This document shows, piece by piece, positions 1 to 13,708 of a DNA stretch of 64,000 nt. Origin of the DNA: Colletotrichum lupini (Eukaryota; Ascomycota; Sordariomycetes; Glomerellales; Glomerellaceae); NCBI RefSeq assembly GCF_023278565.1, contig NC_064682.1, forward strand, positions 1,550,001 through 1,614,000. Direction: 5' to 3'. The notes under the pieces were generated by a model that worked only from the letters and a program-made list of their open reading frames with translations, did no database searches and was not told the origin of the DNA. The stretch's first letter is position 1; every line of letters begins with the position of its first letter. The position numbers and the translations under genes were made by a program.

Positions 1-3000
1 CTCTCCGCATTCTGCGAGGCTTGCAAATACCGTACGTGGGACCTCCACGAAGGTTCCCCGGAATATCGCCTCATGCGGAACATTGAATGGAGACGGTGGC
101 GTCGTCGTCGGTTCGGCTTGTGCCCGGCAGTCCAATCTTTCTCGCAGCTTCGTCGGCTTCCTTAATTGGTCATTCGGCCAGGTTCCAGCAGCGAGAAGAG
201 TGGAAATGTGACCATCGCGGCCAGGAGTGTGGATTTCGATACTTCCACTACAGGACAATGGTAACTTACAAGATACGGTGAACCAAGAACCGTGATCCTT
301 GAATCCGGGAAACATCAAGGTGGGTATCAAAACGGTTCGTGGACCAGAGGTTGGAGATGAGACCGTCGCTTTGGAAATACACACTTTCAAAAAGCTACTT
401 ACTGACCTTGAATATTTTATTCAATATTATTGATATTATTTTTCTTGGTCCCAGATTTGTTTAATCCTCCAGCTTATTCTGAGTTCCCTTGTCTCGGAGG
501 CTAGTTGCAGACATTGATCCGTTGTTTGTTCCCATGACTCCAAGATTTGCGGGAACAAATCCGTTTGCGTTCGGAAAAGATTCCCTGTAACCTGGGGTCG
601 ACGGTTGCAACCCCAGATTTTGCTGTCTTCCTTTTCGTTCCAACAGGTTACGCCGCCCCAGGATTCATTCACCCTCTGGTGACGCTGTTTCGAATGGACC
701 CCTTGCAACTCCTGAAAGGCAAGCTGAAGAAAGCTCCCCCTCCTCTTCCGCCCAAATATAAAGCAAAGGGCTGGATGGATGGATGAGAGAGGGTGGGTGG
801 CATCGATAAGGCAGAGTCAGCAAGCATGTGTCTCCTTACTGTCATTGGTTATCGCCCTGCTGAGCCTCTCGATCACCGTCATTGAGCTGCAGCTCTAGGC
901 TTCAGCATCGCATTGCTGCGACTCAATAGTCTCTTGCTCGCCCCGATTATGGTTCAATGGTGGTGCCGCCCTTCGCATCACCCAAAATATCTATAATGGG
1001 TTCCTGTCCTCGAGGGGCGGCGCTTGTCCCCATGGTCTGAAGCGCTGCCGCGGGGGCACACACACCCGCGTCTCCCATCTCCCCTATGTGTGCTTATTTG
1101 ACAGCTCGAGGTTGCAATCTACGTTTGGTAACGGAAAGACTCCAGGAGCGTCTTTCAGACACTATTTTCGTCTACATGTGTTTTCTGTTTTAGGTGGCCT
1201 GGGTGCATCGTTGGTTATTCTTGTCCGTTTCTTCTTTGCGACTCTGTTCGGTCAAGGATGACTCCAAAAGTTAGTCACGCGGTACACAATGAAAAGCAAA
1301 ATTGCATGTACTGAGCGCAAACGGCGCAGTCAGAGAATGACACCTCGGCGAAACTGATGTTTACACAACAACGATACTTCTTTGCCGCCTCTGACCATCC
1401 ACATTGCCCGTCCAGGTGCTGCTGACCAGCGCCATCGTGGAGCGGCCAGGGGAACAAATGCCGTAATGGGAAGGTCAGCCAAATTATTGCAAGAAGGCAA
1501 AAAAGCATATGCCAAATCTCTATTCTCACACCACCAGATCAGATGTGCCTGCTTTCAGCATCTAGCGCGCCTTCTTTCCCCCATGCCGCACGCTTGTATC
1601 CTTCCAACGGTTGTCGGCAAAGGGTCGTTTCCCCTCGAAAGGCGGGGGAAACGAAGCGCATGTGGCACTACCATCGTCTCCAGCTAGGCTAATGGCTACT
1701 TTTTCTCCGTGATTTTGACTCTGCTGACGCGAGCGTGGTGTCCGGACCCTTCACTCGTCGTTGGGTGAGAACGAAGAGTAGAGGTAAACGCTGAGACGGA
1801 GGAGGAAGGGGGTCATGCGCATCTAGCCGGCGATATGCCCCGCGCCGCGCTCTTTCACTGCGGGAGAGTCAGGGACCGGAGATGCGGTGAAGAATCTTAG
1901 ACCGCCGGGTCGCCGCCTACTGCAGGAACTGTATCGGACGGAAGGCGTATGACTTAGCGATTTACCGCCATCGTCGCTTGGGGCTTGACCATGAGGGTAT
2001 CATCACGAGTCGCACGTTAGGTCAGCAAGTCGCTCCCTGCTTCGGCTTCCGTGTCACAGTCTCCTATGCGAAGAAGTTCGCCATTGTAATTCTGAACAGC
2101 TTCCTGTGCCTCGGGATGTTCGCTGCAGGTCTGCGGCGGCGCGCAAGCCAGTCCGAGACAGCAGCAATTCTGAAGTCAGCCCCCACGCATCCTCGGCGGC
2201 AGCGGACGGGAAGGCCTCACCTGAGTCACCAAGCCCCCCTCGGTGGTCTCAGTCAATCTCCAGAAGCCTTCATGCTGGACTCGTTATCCCTCCGTGGTCG
2301 GCGGAAATCGCGGGCTTACGGAAAGATTTGGGGATTTTGGTATGGCTTGGGACGGGCCGCCGCCGTGGGTGATGGGGGAAATGACCGTCAGCATAGCGTC
2401 ACATTAAAGTCTTCCCTCCAACAACGATGACTTTTCGTCAGGTTGGGTGTGATTGATGTGTTGGCCGTTTGACGCCGCGGCTGAGCAAATAGACCTCGGT
2501 TCTGATTGTCAGGTGCGCAAACATGCAGCGCAATTACTGAATGGGGTCTTATTTCAGACAGACTAGACGGCTATTGTCACTTCCTACGTGAGGCTTTCGG
2601 CTTTGCTCAGTCGACACAAATGTGAGCACCAAAAGATGATTGGTGTCATGCCCGGGGTGTAATACCTACGGCCGTTGGAGATATTTTTTCATGAACTCAA
2701 GCCTATCCCCCACGCTGCAGGTTCGGGCCTTTCGCTCTTCTAGCTTTTGCGTATCTCGCGGTAGGATCTTCCGGGGCGAGCGGGAGTGGCGTGGATCTTG
2801 CTGACGCCGATAGATTGCGGGCCGAGATGCTCAAGCGACATTTACGTGGCGTGATATTACATATCTTGCGTGCTTATCTGGGGAGCCTGGCTGGGGAAAC
2901 TTGAAAGATGCTGACGGCCAGGTCTTGAAAGAGAGACTGGTGGTCAGACGTGGGCTGACGACATCACTTTCGGTGAGGTTGTGGAGAAATATGTCTGCAA

Positions 3001-6000
3001 CATCGGTGAGGTTTCGAACGAAGTAGACGGCGGCGAAGTCAATTTCCATAACAGCAGGATCCGGGGGAAGCCGTGGTGTCCGCGGGTGCATTGCAAAAAG
3101 CTTCCAGTACGTGAAGATGCAGAGAGATCGTTCCCATGATCGCTGCCGCCAGCGTATCCTCGTTGAAGAACTGCAATGCCGGGTGGCTTACGGATACTAC
3201 CTCTCTATCTTGGAACCTACTCCTTATGTCCAAGGGTGTATGAATATACTTCGGATAGGGCATTGCAAACTACATGTGGGCCATCCTTATGATGGAAGTA
3301 TTTCTTCAGGACTGGCATATCGCTCGTCAAGGTTGGTGGGTATTCGATGACATACACAGCGACAAGGACGCGAGGAATAGGCCGCTGTTGAACCCTCCGC
3401 CTGCCAATGATGAACCACGACATAGCATCACCAAGTGGTTCCTTCACTCAATAGGTATAGATAGCTGAAAAGAAACTCTACCAGGCTAATGTCGCCTGAG
3501 ACTATTTATTCAGTCTAGTTCTTTGGCTTCCGCTTATGCGGAAGCCTGATACAAGACGCTACATAAACTCACAGGTCAGCTCCCCAAGTGACGGACATTG
3601 TACCTACTCGATTCCTAGATTGTTTGATGAGCTTACCACAGAACTCGATACAAGTAAGCCACAATTCATTGCTCATCCCCTCGGGAAGTATTCCATCCAT
3701 GCCATAAAAGGACCCCGATCGAAAGTACCCGCAAAGTGCCAAACGTCATAACAGCCCGATATCCTTAGGTCTTGCTTACTTGCCTTCGATGAAGCATAAG
3801 CTGGCGTAGCTACAAATTCGCAGGGTACTGTATGGCGATAACGGTCTCAGTCAATGATGACCACCTTGATCCTGAGCGTGTTCATGTTCGGCATCTGCTG
3901 CCAAAAGATATGCCAAGATGAAAACCAACACGATTCTGTGCCTTGGACCTGAGCGGCGGACGCAGGCAGCCGTTCGGCTTCAAAAGAGCCCGCTGTCTCT
4001 GTGTAGCTTTGGGAAACATGGCATGAATACTGTGTTCCGTTTCCGACCCAAGAAGGGGACATATTTCAACACGGGTTTACACAGACGATCTCTTCAGCCT
4101 CGAGTAACTACTTAGAAGCACAAGGAGCACAGCTACGACCGACACGAACTCGGAATGGGTATCACGGTGAGGTATCTCGGCCGACATAAGCATCAACAGT
4201 ATCCTGTACCTATCCCTAGAATCTTAAAAAGAACATTCAAAGGTCCCTTAGGGTGCGCAAGAATCTGTTGTGAAGGTCATGTGCAAAAGTTTGTGCGATG
4301 AAGTCAAATTTGCTGTCTCGCCTGCCCATTCCATAAACCGGCCTCTCACGCCATTCTTCGCGTCTTCTTTCCATCACAGAAAAGCCAAAGGTTTCAGAAC
4401 ACATGCGTGTCCCAGGAGAAAGGCTCGCAGTGTGCTGTCAGATAGATCATGCTGAGATTCTCGGGGTCGCCGGATCAAGCCATAGGGATTCAAGGTAGGT
4501 CATCGAAGAGTCCATGTCATCATATACGAGACTGGCGCCTCTTCAACTCAGAGTACAACAGGTTGTAGACCAATGCCACGAGCCAGGCTTAGCGATCGCG
4601 CGGCCCGACAAATCTCGCAGTCAGCGGAGGCCGCAACCCGAGCCGAAGCTAGTAGACGCGGTGCCACGCAGGACAGCCTCGGACGGGGTCGTTCAGCAGG
4701 ACCCATGGTGTTTCCATGTGTGGTAATCGTGCTTCAATCTTGTATGGAGACTTTGGGCTGAGGTACTGAACACAGGGTGACACGATACTCGGCTTACCCT
4801 CGCACTGCGCGGTGGGCGGGACCAGGCATGTCCCGTGGGGAGAGAGGTGAGACGAACAAGGGAAAAGAGAGGGTAAAAAGAATTGGCGATTTATGCAAGG
4901 CGTGACACGATTGGGTCAGATCTTGTCTATTCCTGGGTACCGTCGTACAGGATGTTGTGACGCGACAGGTCAGTTAGTTCTCCCCCGCCCCCGGCCTTGT
5001 GCAGCCGGGAGCGAGCTTCATTGTCCGTAAATGACAGGGAGGAAACCGGGATGATATTTCAGCGAGAGAGGGGCCGTACGGCCGACGTGGGTCCTCGGAC
5101 ACTGTTGGACAGGTCGTTCAAGTTCTTCCTGGTTTCCATTTATTACGAACTGCGGATTCTGGCTTCGGATCAGCAGTCACAAGGCGCTCCTTCACGGATC
5201 GAGACAGCCACGCGTAACGGCTTGTTTGAGGGTGGAGGATGCGCGACTTTGTTCAGCCGTTATTCGGTCCGGTGTTCTGGCAAGTCAGACTGATTAGCCA
5301 AGGTTGAAGAGAGCGGGATGTGACTCTGTTGGGAAATCCTTCCGCTGAGCATCGCTTGTGGCTGACCGAGGTGCCAGGGATGATGTTACTCGGTGAGAAT
5401 TTGTGTACCAGGTGACTTTCTTCCAGCAATTTCGGGCCCGGGACTTCGGGTCAAGTGCCTCCACGGTTCTTTGAGAGAAGAGAAAACTTCTCTATTGCTA
5501 TCATTGACTGGTTAATACCCGAATTTTTACTAGGTTGGAGTATTCGCGACTTGGATTCTGAGCAAGAGCACAGTTATGGAATCCGAAGTGATGATGTCCT
5601 GAACTTGAATTGTGTTAAACACACACCAAGTGATCATGAAAGCCACATCGACTTTGTTCGTAGAGCTGATATTATATAGCAAGGGGTCATGTACCCCATA
5701 TTCTTCAAGCACGTTGCACTGGCATGGCTATTGCCATTGTACGGAGCAACTGGTGAACATTCTTCCCAACCCAGAGAACATCATATTGTGTCAGAGGAAT
5801 AGTACCGCACCTATGGCGTAGCCACTCCGGGTGGCAGTGCCATCCATCATGGCTGAAGTGGTGGTATTTCAACCGACCCCATCTTTCCCAGGGATTCGGT
5901 TCCTTAACATGGGTGACAGGTCTGAAGGAGATGTTGTCTCGAATCAACCTCCAGTAGATCAGAAAGACCATATTGGCAAGGGGGTCGCGTGCAGCATTTC

Positions 6001-8025
6001 TTCACCGGTAGATGCCAGATCGGGAGCACGCGTGTTTTAGGCTAAACGCGGCGGATAAACGAGGCCTTCCTCACCGCCGGTTTGCTCAAGGAGAATTGGG
6101 AGAAATAGATGTACACTTCAGGCGCTGCATCCGGAATTGACTTGGTTATGTAGTCTTGTCAAGGTAGCTGCCTTCATGCTAGAACCCAGCTTGTCGTGGT
6201 ATCCAGGTAGCAGAGCGTAATGCAAGATGGATGCATTCACCGTGTAAGTCACCAATATTCTATGCCTCCCGCCATGAATAGCGGTAAGAAATCCAGCGAT
6301 GAGGAGCTTTCGCGAACGCTACATGTATTCGCGCTCCAAACAAAGTGCATGGATCAACAGTACATGCAGTGGACGTATATATGCACCCATGAAACAACAT
6401 ACTCGCCACTCAGTTCACTCGAAAAGGCTACGAACTGTGGAAGAATTGCTCCGTTGGGCTATATTAGATACGGTACGTATCTTGAGAGTGCTTTTTGTGA
6501 TCTCATGACGATATGCCGCACCGCATATCCGGAGACAAGGGCGAAGGAGTCCCTGAAGAAAAGGCAGAGTAGCTTACATGGGTATCGGGCCGTGTCATGT
6601 TCTGCCTAGAGCGGCTTGTCAGGGCGCACACCGAGAGGCATGCAATTCACGAATTGGTGAACGACTCAATGGAGGGGCTTCATCTTGATGAGGCATCACT
6701 GGGCACAGTTTTGAAATTGGTCCCGTGGTGTATGGTCTTGTCGCAAGCTGGAAATCCTTCACTGCGTCTGCCACGTCGAGTGACAGAATATGACTGAGTG
6801 GTGGGTCTCAATAAGCGAAAACTACCTCGAAACCGAGTATCATTCCCTACGAGCTCGATCTTAGGGGACGGATTCTTCACAAGTATGGCGTTTAGACCTG
6901 GTGAGCCTTGGATGAAGAGTGAAGACAGCGTGAGCCATGATGTGCCGCGGCTTCGTATCATCTGTGAAAACGATGAAATTTCAAGATCCTTTTGGGGTTT
7001 GATACCTTGGCTTCGATGAGTGAGTGCTTGCTAATAAAAGTAAGTTTTTAGTCTGATAGCGAGAGCACTGACATGGAAAGGCCACGAAAGGACTCAGGAG
7101 AACATTCTCAAGGAGGATTTCGTACACAGGGCTATCTCGCATGCGATCATTCCTCAAATGCATCGCTGACTGAAGTGCGTATGATTCACTCCCTTGAAGA
7201 AGAGACTACTAGCATATAGCTTAAGACATCTTCCGGGAAAACCTGGCTACTGGCTTCATCACGTCATTGAGACGTTGAGGTATTTCAAATGGCGTTGAAG
7301 CCAAGAGTAACCCATAAAAGCACCTAGCTATCTCTAGATTGAGATATATGTCTTTGTTTCTCGGAGCCTCCTCTTGAAGTCTTGTCCTAGATTGTACACA
7401 CGGATGCCGGCTCTCGAAGACTGCCAATCCCTATCTCACCATTCGTGAGCTTCTATATCGTAAACTTAATCGGCTGCTCCGGAAGGACGGCAGATTCGAG
7501 TCTCCTATCAAGCGTCATATGACTGAATCGAGAAACCAGATTCGGTCGTAGGTAATAGATATTAGCACAAGTGACTTGCTTCTTTCAGGCCATATAGCCA
7601 AGGGAAGTTTCTCAATCTTCTCAAAGATAGAGCCGCAGGGATTGAACATCGCCTGCAGGGTTGCTCGGCATATCCTTTCTCTCTTCGAGGTAATCGACAG
7701 GGCTGAACTGAACTCGGACAAAGAACACTCGGTAGAAAGATTGGTTCCTTTCGTCTCCAGATGGAATGATCGACAGCAGACAAGGTCCAAATTACCTGAG
7801 ATCAACCATCATCTGCAATCGGCCGTAGTACCCTAGACAAGCCAACTCGATGTCTTTCCAGGTACACGAGCATTCGTTCTAGGTTGACGCTTGAAGACTT
7901 GTCAATTTCGTTTCTCATACAACGACATCATGTGGGATTTTCAGAATATTCATCTCATCACCATATTGATCATTCAGATCCCAGTGACCTTGGCAGCCGC
8001 ATCATCGAACTTCATAAACCACACC
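1..8025. other. Gene-poor region with broken coding-like frames
   Basis: I see no intact gene here. Frames are short (60-150 codons), lack recognisable domains, and do not join through credible splice sites. Several minus-strand pieces have protein-like composition (about 7515-7805, 7221-7427, 5530-5971 and 2831-3447), so this may be gene or transposon debris, but I cannot name a family. A perfect hairpin lies at 3525-3546. No rRNA or tRNA was recognised. Confidence 0.5.
3525..3546. repeat. Perfect short hairpin
   Basis: The stem GGCTTCCGC is followed by a TTAT loop and the exact complement GCGGAAGCC, giving nine base pairs with a four-base loop. It lies in the gene-poor left part of the window and is not next to any modelled gene. 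It could be chance, a remnant of a transposon terminus, or a structured transcript end. Confidence 0.5.
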
Positions 8026-9484
8026 TCACAACCAAGTATAACACTCATCCGCAACAGGCACCTCAACACTGTAAAGCTCCTGCGACCACCACTGCGTCGC
8101 AAACCCAACAACGCTAAAAAAGAAATCACTCTTCACCGAAAGCCCCTCCTCACAACCCGTATTGTTCTGACCAACACTGATACCCGTCCCATTCACCCCC
8201 TGGCTCGCAGATAGCACAAAGTCATTCACCAGCTTAGAGCGCGACGTTACCCCCGAGCTGAGATCGATGGCGCCGCCGAGGATCTCAAACACGAGCTCGA
8301 CGCCCAGGTCGACGTAGGGGTTCACGCCGACGGCGGCCTTTTCGGAAATGTTGGCGCGCGCGGTCCAGACGGGGTCCCAGCCCGTGGCGGAGGAGGATGC
8401 GGCGTCGACGAGGTCGAGATGGAGTTTCGCGTCGGGGAAGGAGATGCCTAGGTCCGTGGTGATGGATGCTTTGGCGTCGGCTTCGAGTTCGACGCCGATG
8501 GCGAAGCCGATTGCGGGGCCGAGTTTGATGATGCCGGGGATGTCGACGAAGTTCTGGGATTCGGATGTTAGTCGGTGTAATGCGGCAAGATTGAGAAGTG
8601 ATCACTTACGTAGCCCAGGTCTTCGGGGTCGTAGGTAAAGTTACCAGAGTACGGTGCCTTGACGTCGACGGTGAGGCCGAGGACCGCGTCAAAGGTGGTG
8701 TCGATGTCGAGGGCGAGTTGCTCAACCTTGAGGGGGATGATGCTGTACTTGAGCGTGCCGGAGAAGGTCATGTTGGACGTCAGGGAGGCCTCGTCGGCGG
8801 TGACGGAGAGGTACGGGTCGTAGGTGAAGAGGTTCGTGTCGGCGGGGAGGGCGAGCGTGTTCGTGATGTGAACGCCGCCGTCGTCCCACTTGATGTCACG
8901 CTTGCTGGCGGGGTTCTGAACAGGGACGTTGGAGAAGGAAATCTCCGTAGATGCTGGTCAGGTGGTTAGCACATGTCTTTGTGTAAGGCGTGAGACAAAG
9001 ACTTACTAGCCGTGTTGGCAACGTCGCTCTTGTGAGCGTTCGCAACAACCTGAAGAGTCTCGGCGTCCCAGGTAACGGTGTCAACCAAGAAGAAGCCGCG
9101 CTCGTTCTCGGCATCGCAGTTACCCAGGTGATTCGTGACCATGACAAAGTCGTCGAGCGCCTGCCACTGCTGAGACGTCTGCTCAAAGGCGGCCGTGGCG
9201 TTGAAGGTGACGGTGATGCTCGCGTCCTCAGCGCACTCGACGCTCGCAATGGCCGCGACCTCCTCGAGGACGACCGAGGGGTACTTCATGGCCAGGACGA
9301 CGCTGACGAGGCTCACGTCGTCGGCGGCGCCGTAGTTGAGAGTGATGTCGTTGGACGGAACGAGGTTGGCCGGGTCCGTCTTGTTGCACTCGGGCCGCAG
9401 GACAGGGGTGAGCGTGGTGGTTGTGTTGGCGGCGGCGTGGGCGCCGGTGACCATGGCCACGGCCAAGGCGAGGAGGGCGAGCAT
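8026..9484 (-). CDS. Secreted DUF7029/DUF7223-type protein
   Basis: Three exons (9484-9007, 8953-8620 corrected to 8953-8610, 8553-8026) join in frame to 449 residues. The introns are 53 and 56 bp, both GTAAGT..AG, the second with an ACTAAC branch point. The first 18 residues form a signal peptide (hydrophobic LLALAVAMV core, then GAHAA). The body is rich in beta-strand-like, Asp/Val/Thr-rich sequence. It carries stretches I associate with a fungal secreted family of unknown function labelled DUF7029 and DUF7223: MKYPSVVLEE and NHLGNCDAENERGFF in the N-terminal half, FTYDPYLSV and ELVFEILGGAIDLSSG further on. Several NxT/S sites suggest N-glycosylation. No catalytic motif is evident, so a cell-wall or extracellular role is only inferred. 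The family label is from memory. Confidence 0.85.
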
Positions 9485-10584
9485 CTTGGCGGACTTTCGG
9501 GGAGGGAATGAGTGAGTGACCTACGCTTGCTGGAGGCTGAAGAGACAAGATCATGGCATTGGAGGAGGAGAGCTCACTCATATAGATGTCTTAGACGGAG
9601 GATGTCTGACGGTCATTCTTGCTGCCCCCGGGTCGGCGATGGCGGGTTGAGCGTGCGGGATTAGAATCACTGCCAATATTCTCTCCGCCATCCTCGTAAA
9701 TGACATGCAGGAACATCCCTCGCGAGTCGCGATGGCCTCACGGGAATTCTTCTTACAGGCCCCTCCCGAAAAGGGAACCTTCTCATCTTATTCCATGTCA
9801 CATCTCACTTTCGATGCACCATCCGCACGCGTTACCATCGGGCCCTCCGCTCCACATGCCGTTGCGCGAGTCGCGGAAGACGTTACCAAAATGTAGCCCG
9901 AGCTTATCGATAATCGAAAGGGATTCAATAAATCCCACTGCGGTGCAACGTCGGGGCCCTGATTTTACGTCACATCGAACCGCGGGGTCACAACTTTGTT
10001 TTGCGTCTTATCCACGAGATGTAGTAGCAAGAGCTTCGGCCGAGCTTGTGAGAGGAAACCCGTGCCCCGCGAGAGAGGATCCCATTGGACATCGAAGAGA
10101 GCTCTACCGCGAGGGGGAGCTTTGACAGGATGCAAAAATTAAACACATGCCGCCGAGGGGATTGCGGGATCGTGGCATCTCCGGCGGGGGCACGTCGGGC
10201 GATAGCTCCCGGAATGGCGCTCGGCGGGGACGTTGGGGGCCCGGGCGCTGTTCCCAAAGGGGAGTTGAGGCCGAGTCGGTACCAACGGCGGGAAGTCGGT
10301 GACCGATTTCGGATGTTTGGAAAGGGGAACGTTATGTACTCTATAGTAGTGCGCATTATTAATAGCACCGAAATAGTAGATATGTATGCTCTTGAATCAT
10401 TCATCAATGAAAATGCCTAAACGGGGCGCTTTGCTAGACGACTTGAGGTTTTCAACTTGCACCTGATGCAGTCTCTCGACCACTTATTCAATCCCTCATC
10501 ATCACAGGATATCCTTGACTGAGAGGGGGAAAAGCACAAAGAAGATAGAAAAGTATGATGGGAAATAGTTATGACGGTTTGGTA
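9485..10584. other. Intergenic and promoter region
   Basis: This is the promoter side of the secreted-protein gene on the left and the 3' side of the Lsb5-like gene on the right. A TATA-like CTATATGA on the minus strand sits roughly 100 bp before the secreted-protein start. I see no gene in it. Confidence 0.5.
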
Positions 10585-12267
10585 TCACCATCTCGGCTCT
10601 GCTCTTTCGGTCGCGGGCGTCTCCAGGGCGTTCTTGTCGGCAAAAGGGTCATCGTCGTCTTCCTCCTCCTCCGAGTCAGGCTCAACAACCTTCTGGACAG
10701 GAGGTCTCGGGGGCTTCGCCGGAGCCGGTGCGGGCGGGGAACGCCTCGCCATCGGGACCGGTCGGGGTGGAGCAGGCGGACGGGAGGACGGAGTGTTGCC
10801 GATGCTCAGACTAGAAACATCAGGGGGAGGCGGAGACATGGACTGCTTGGCCTTTTCTGTCACCACTGTAAATTTATTAGTAGAGCTCTTGAGAATTGAT
10901 AGGAACACGTGGACGCTTACTTCGGTACATGTGAGCTTGCTCGGCAAGTTCATCGTCGGAGTCACTGTCGGCGTCGATCGAGCGGTCGAGCTGCTCAAAC
11001 GTCATGAGCGCCGTGACAAGCTCGTCGTTGGCGCGAAGGAGACTGCCGAGCCACTCTTCGGATTCGATGTGGTGGATCTGTGGCAACTAGTCAGAGAAAA
11101 GAATCAGGCGGCGAGGCGCGAACGTGACTTACATAACGAAGGATCTTTCGTCTAAGCTGTTTGCAGCTTTCGAATTGCTGGACAGCTTGGGCGTTATCAG
11201 AGATCCGTTCCCTCTCACGGTTGATGCTCTGCAGGTGGTTGGTCAGGTTGGTTGTGGCGATGGAACTTTCAGCAATCGCGCTCTTCATTGCGTCCTTTTC
11301 CAGTTCCAGGTTGAAGGGTTTGCGCTTGCTCTTCTTGTCCTTGTCCTTCTTCTTCTTATCCTTTGACGACCCGAAGAAGGAGCCACCAGAATGGGAAGAG
11401 GATTTGGAGTGGCTAAAGGAGTTGGTGACATTGGATGTGTTGCCATAAGGCAGGTACGGCGTTTGCTGAGGTCTGGATGACTCGCCCGCACGGGTGGTGG
11501 GCGAAGGAGGCTTGTCCTCTTCCTCTTCCCCGAAAGGATTCTCAGTCTCCCGCACAGCTTTGGATCGCTCCTGAGTCACAGCAACCTTGCGCTTGGGTAG
11601 TTCCTAAAAGAAATTAGTTGGCATCGGCGAGTAAGAACGTCGGCCGTACCTGGTGCAGTTTCGCAATACGCTCCAAGCCTGGCGTGCTCTTGTACTGAGC
11701 CCAGCTGCGGAACAACTCGGTACACTTCTTTCTGACGTCGGGATCAGAGAGATCAGAGGTTCCGCAGACCCTCAGTCGTTCCAACAGGGGCTCGTCGGCG
11801 AAAGCTCGTTGGAAACGTGGGCCAGCGTTTTGGATCAAGCCGTCCAGGATGGTCAAAGCTCTGAGCTGGCGATGGACGTTGCCGTACTTGAGCTTCTTGC
11901 GAATGGCGCGGGCAGCCTCTACGGGGCCCGAAGCTTGCAGCTTGATGACTTCCACAAGGTCCGGGATGCCACTCATGTCATCTTCATCGTATGTCTCGGC
12001 GGTCAGCGTCTCAACGCTCACCGTAACGGCGGAATATGGTTTCTTCTGTCCTTGGTGTCAGTTCCTGTGTACTCTACAGGTGACATAGCTCTTTTGAGGC
12101 TACATGAAGCTTTCGGAGGGTGTTGAATAGGCATCATCACAAGACAACGTAGCTCTTGAGCATCCACTATGAATCCATCTAGCCTCACCGAAAGCCCCCG
12201 TGCGGCTGTAACCACCCGATTTTGCGGAGAGCTAGAGATGAGGGGGCGCGCGTACCTGAGAGAACAT
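10585..12267 (-). CDS. LSB5: Lsb5-like VHS/GAT endocytic adaptor
   Basis: Five exons (12267-12256, 12045-11650, 11603-11133, 11077-10921, 10865-10585) give 438 residues in frame. The first exon is only 12 nt (MFSQ), followed by a 210-bp intron; the others are 46-55 bp. Residues about 20-135 form a VHS domain (DLVEVIKLQ, LRALTILDGLIQNAG, CTELFRSWAQ). A GAT-like helical region lies around 200-300, and the C-terminus is Pro-rich and acidic. Yeast Lsb5 binds the WASP homologue Las17 and Sla1 and links actin to endocytosis and trans-Golgi sorting. An NPF motif at 158-160 and a DPF motif in the acidic tail match the peptide signals read by endocytic partners. The MFSQKKPYS start fits the family and supports the tiny first exon. 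Confidence 0.93.
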
Positions 12268-13708
12268 GATGCCCGGCGTAATGCAGTGAGGTATCTTGAG
12301 TTCAAAGGGCAGTAGTCCTTAAGCAAGCAAGGACTGGTATGTAGCTGTGGTGTTGCGGCTCAACCCAGGTGGCTAGCCGGAGGAGGGGTCGAGAGGTGAG
12401 GTCGCCGCTACTTAGCGGAGGAGTGTCCGCCTGAGGATATAAGGATGAGGGTGGCAGATGCGGGAGCCCGGAGCTAAGGTAGTTGGTCTTCGCTAGTGAG
12501 GCTGTTCAGATTGTCGAAAACGATGCAAATGATAGATATGTAGTCCGTCGTCAAGATCGGGCTCCGGGTCGGGCTCGGGATGGAATGTGCATGAAGTGAG
12601 TGAATGAGGGACGGACGAGGCAGTCTTGGTGGGGCAGGGAGGGCGCCCTCCAAGCTTAGCTCCGCGGGGTGTCTCCGGTACGTACTCTTCGGGTGCGCGT
12701 GAGCCTACCTTAGGTGGGCTGGGCCCCGCTGACGTAGTTTCACTCAAGAGCCCGTGGAACCGACCCTGAAAACTGGACTTGAACACAGGTATTATGCAGC
12801 ATGCTGGTAAACAAAGGAGAAAAAACAAATTCACTCAAGCATTGAAGAGTTTTCACTCGGCTTCTCAAGTCTTTCCCATCAAAGTTTGGGTCTGGCAAGG
12901 CACATGGTTGGAGAAGATGACCCGAGTTCAAGGTACCTTGCCTAAGGTACTGCTGGCCGGACCTCTCTGAACAGTGAGCTTTGGGATGTCCCGTCAGCAC
13001 ATCTGACGAAACAAAGCTCGCACAAACGCTGGAAGCACGAACCACTTCTCCTGGGCCAACCAGCTTCAACCCTGTGGAGTCATCACTCCCCTGAGGACCA
13101 CCGGCACTGCTCGGCGCCGTGATCCGGCTTGGCCAATCGTAGTGACTGGCCGAAACAACATGTCATGTGATCCTACATTCCCCATAGATGCTTTGAACCT
13201 CGTGGACGTCTAATGATTGGAAAGAAGAAATGCATTTCACGCGTTTTCCGTTCTTTTTGAGAGCTCTCAACTGTTCCTTCCGGCTTCTCAAAGCTGTTCT
13301 AGAACTTGATTGGGATTTTGGTCACTGTTCAATGGGTTGAAGCTCCGAGTCCAAGCATGGCACAAGTTACCAACAAGAACCTGGCTATGGCGGCCTGCGA
13401 ATGCAGTCCAAAGGTATTGCTTCCCGGGTTGAACGGGATCAAGTCAGGCAGTATCCTATGATAATCAGTCTTGCGAGAAATGTTTAGGCACTAGTCTCGA
13501 AAGATGGGTCCGATTGTTCGTTCAGGCTCACTTAGCTCACGGCGTACCTCAACTTAGCTATGAAGTAATGACATCTTTGTTCGTTTATCTAGGACATTTT
13601 CAATCGCAGACTTTTTGGTGAAACTCCATGCCAATGCAAAACTGATAGTCAAGTAAAGAAACACAAATTCTTGATTCGGCAGTACCTGTTGTCTTCCAAA
13701 CTTACTGT
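12268..13708. other. Intergenic region
   Basis: This is the promoter side of the Lsb5-like gene. It contains several scattered AAGGTACCTTG/CCTAAGG-like words (around 12,930-12,950), a motif that recurs in other intergenic parts of the window. I see no supported gene. Confidence 0.5.

Noticed and set aside
8990..9511. 173-codon plus-strand frame opposite the secreted-protein gene
   Set aside because: It mirrors the coding strand of a well-supported spliced gene; Val/Gly/Arg-rich shadow composition.
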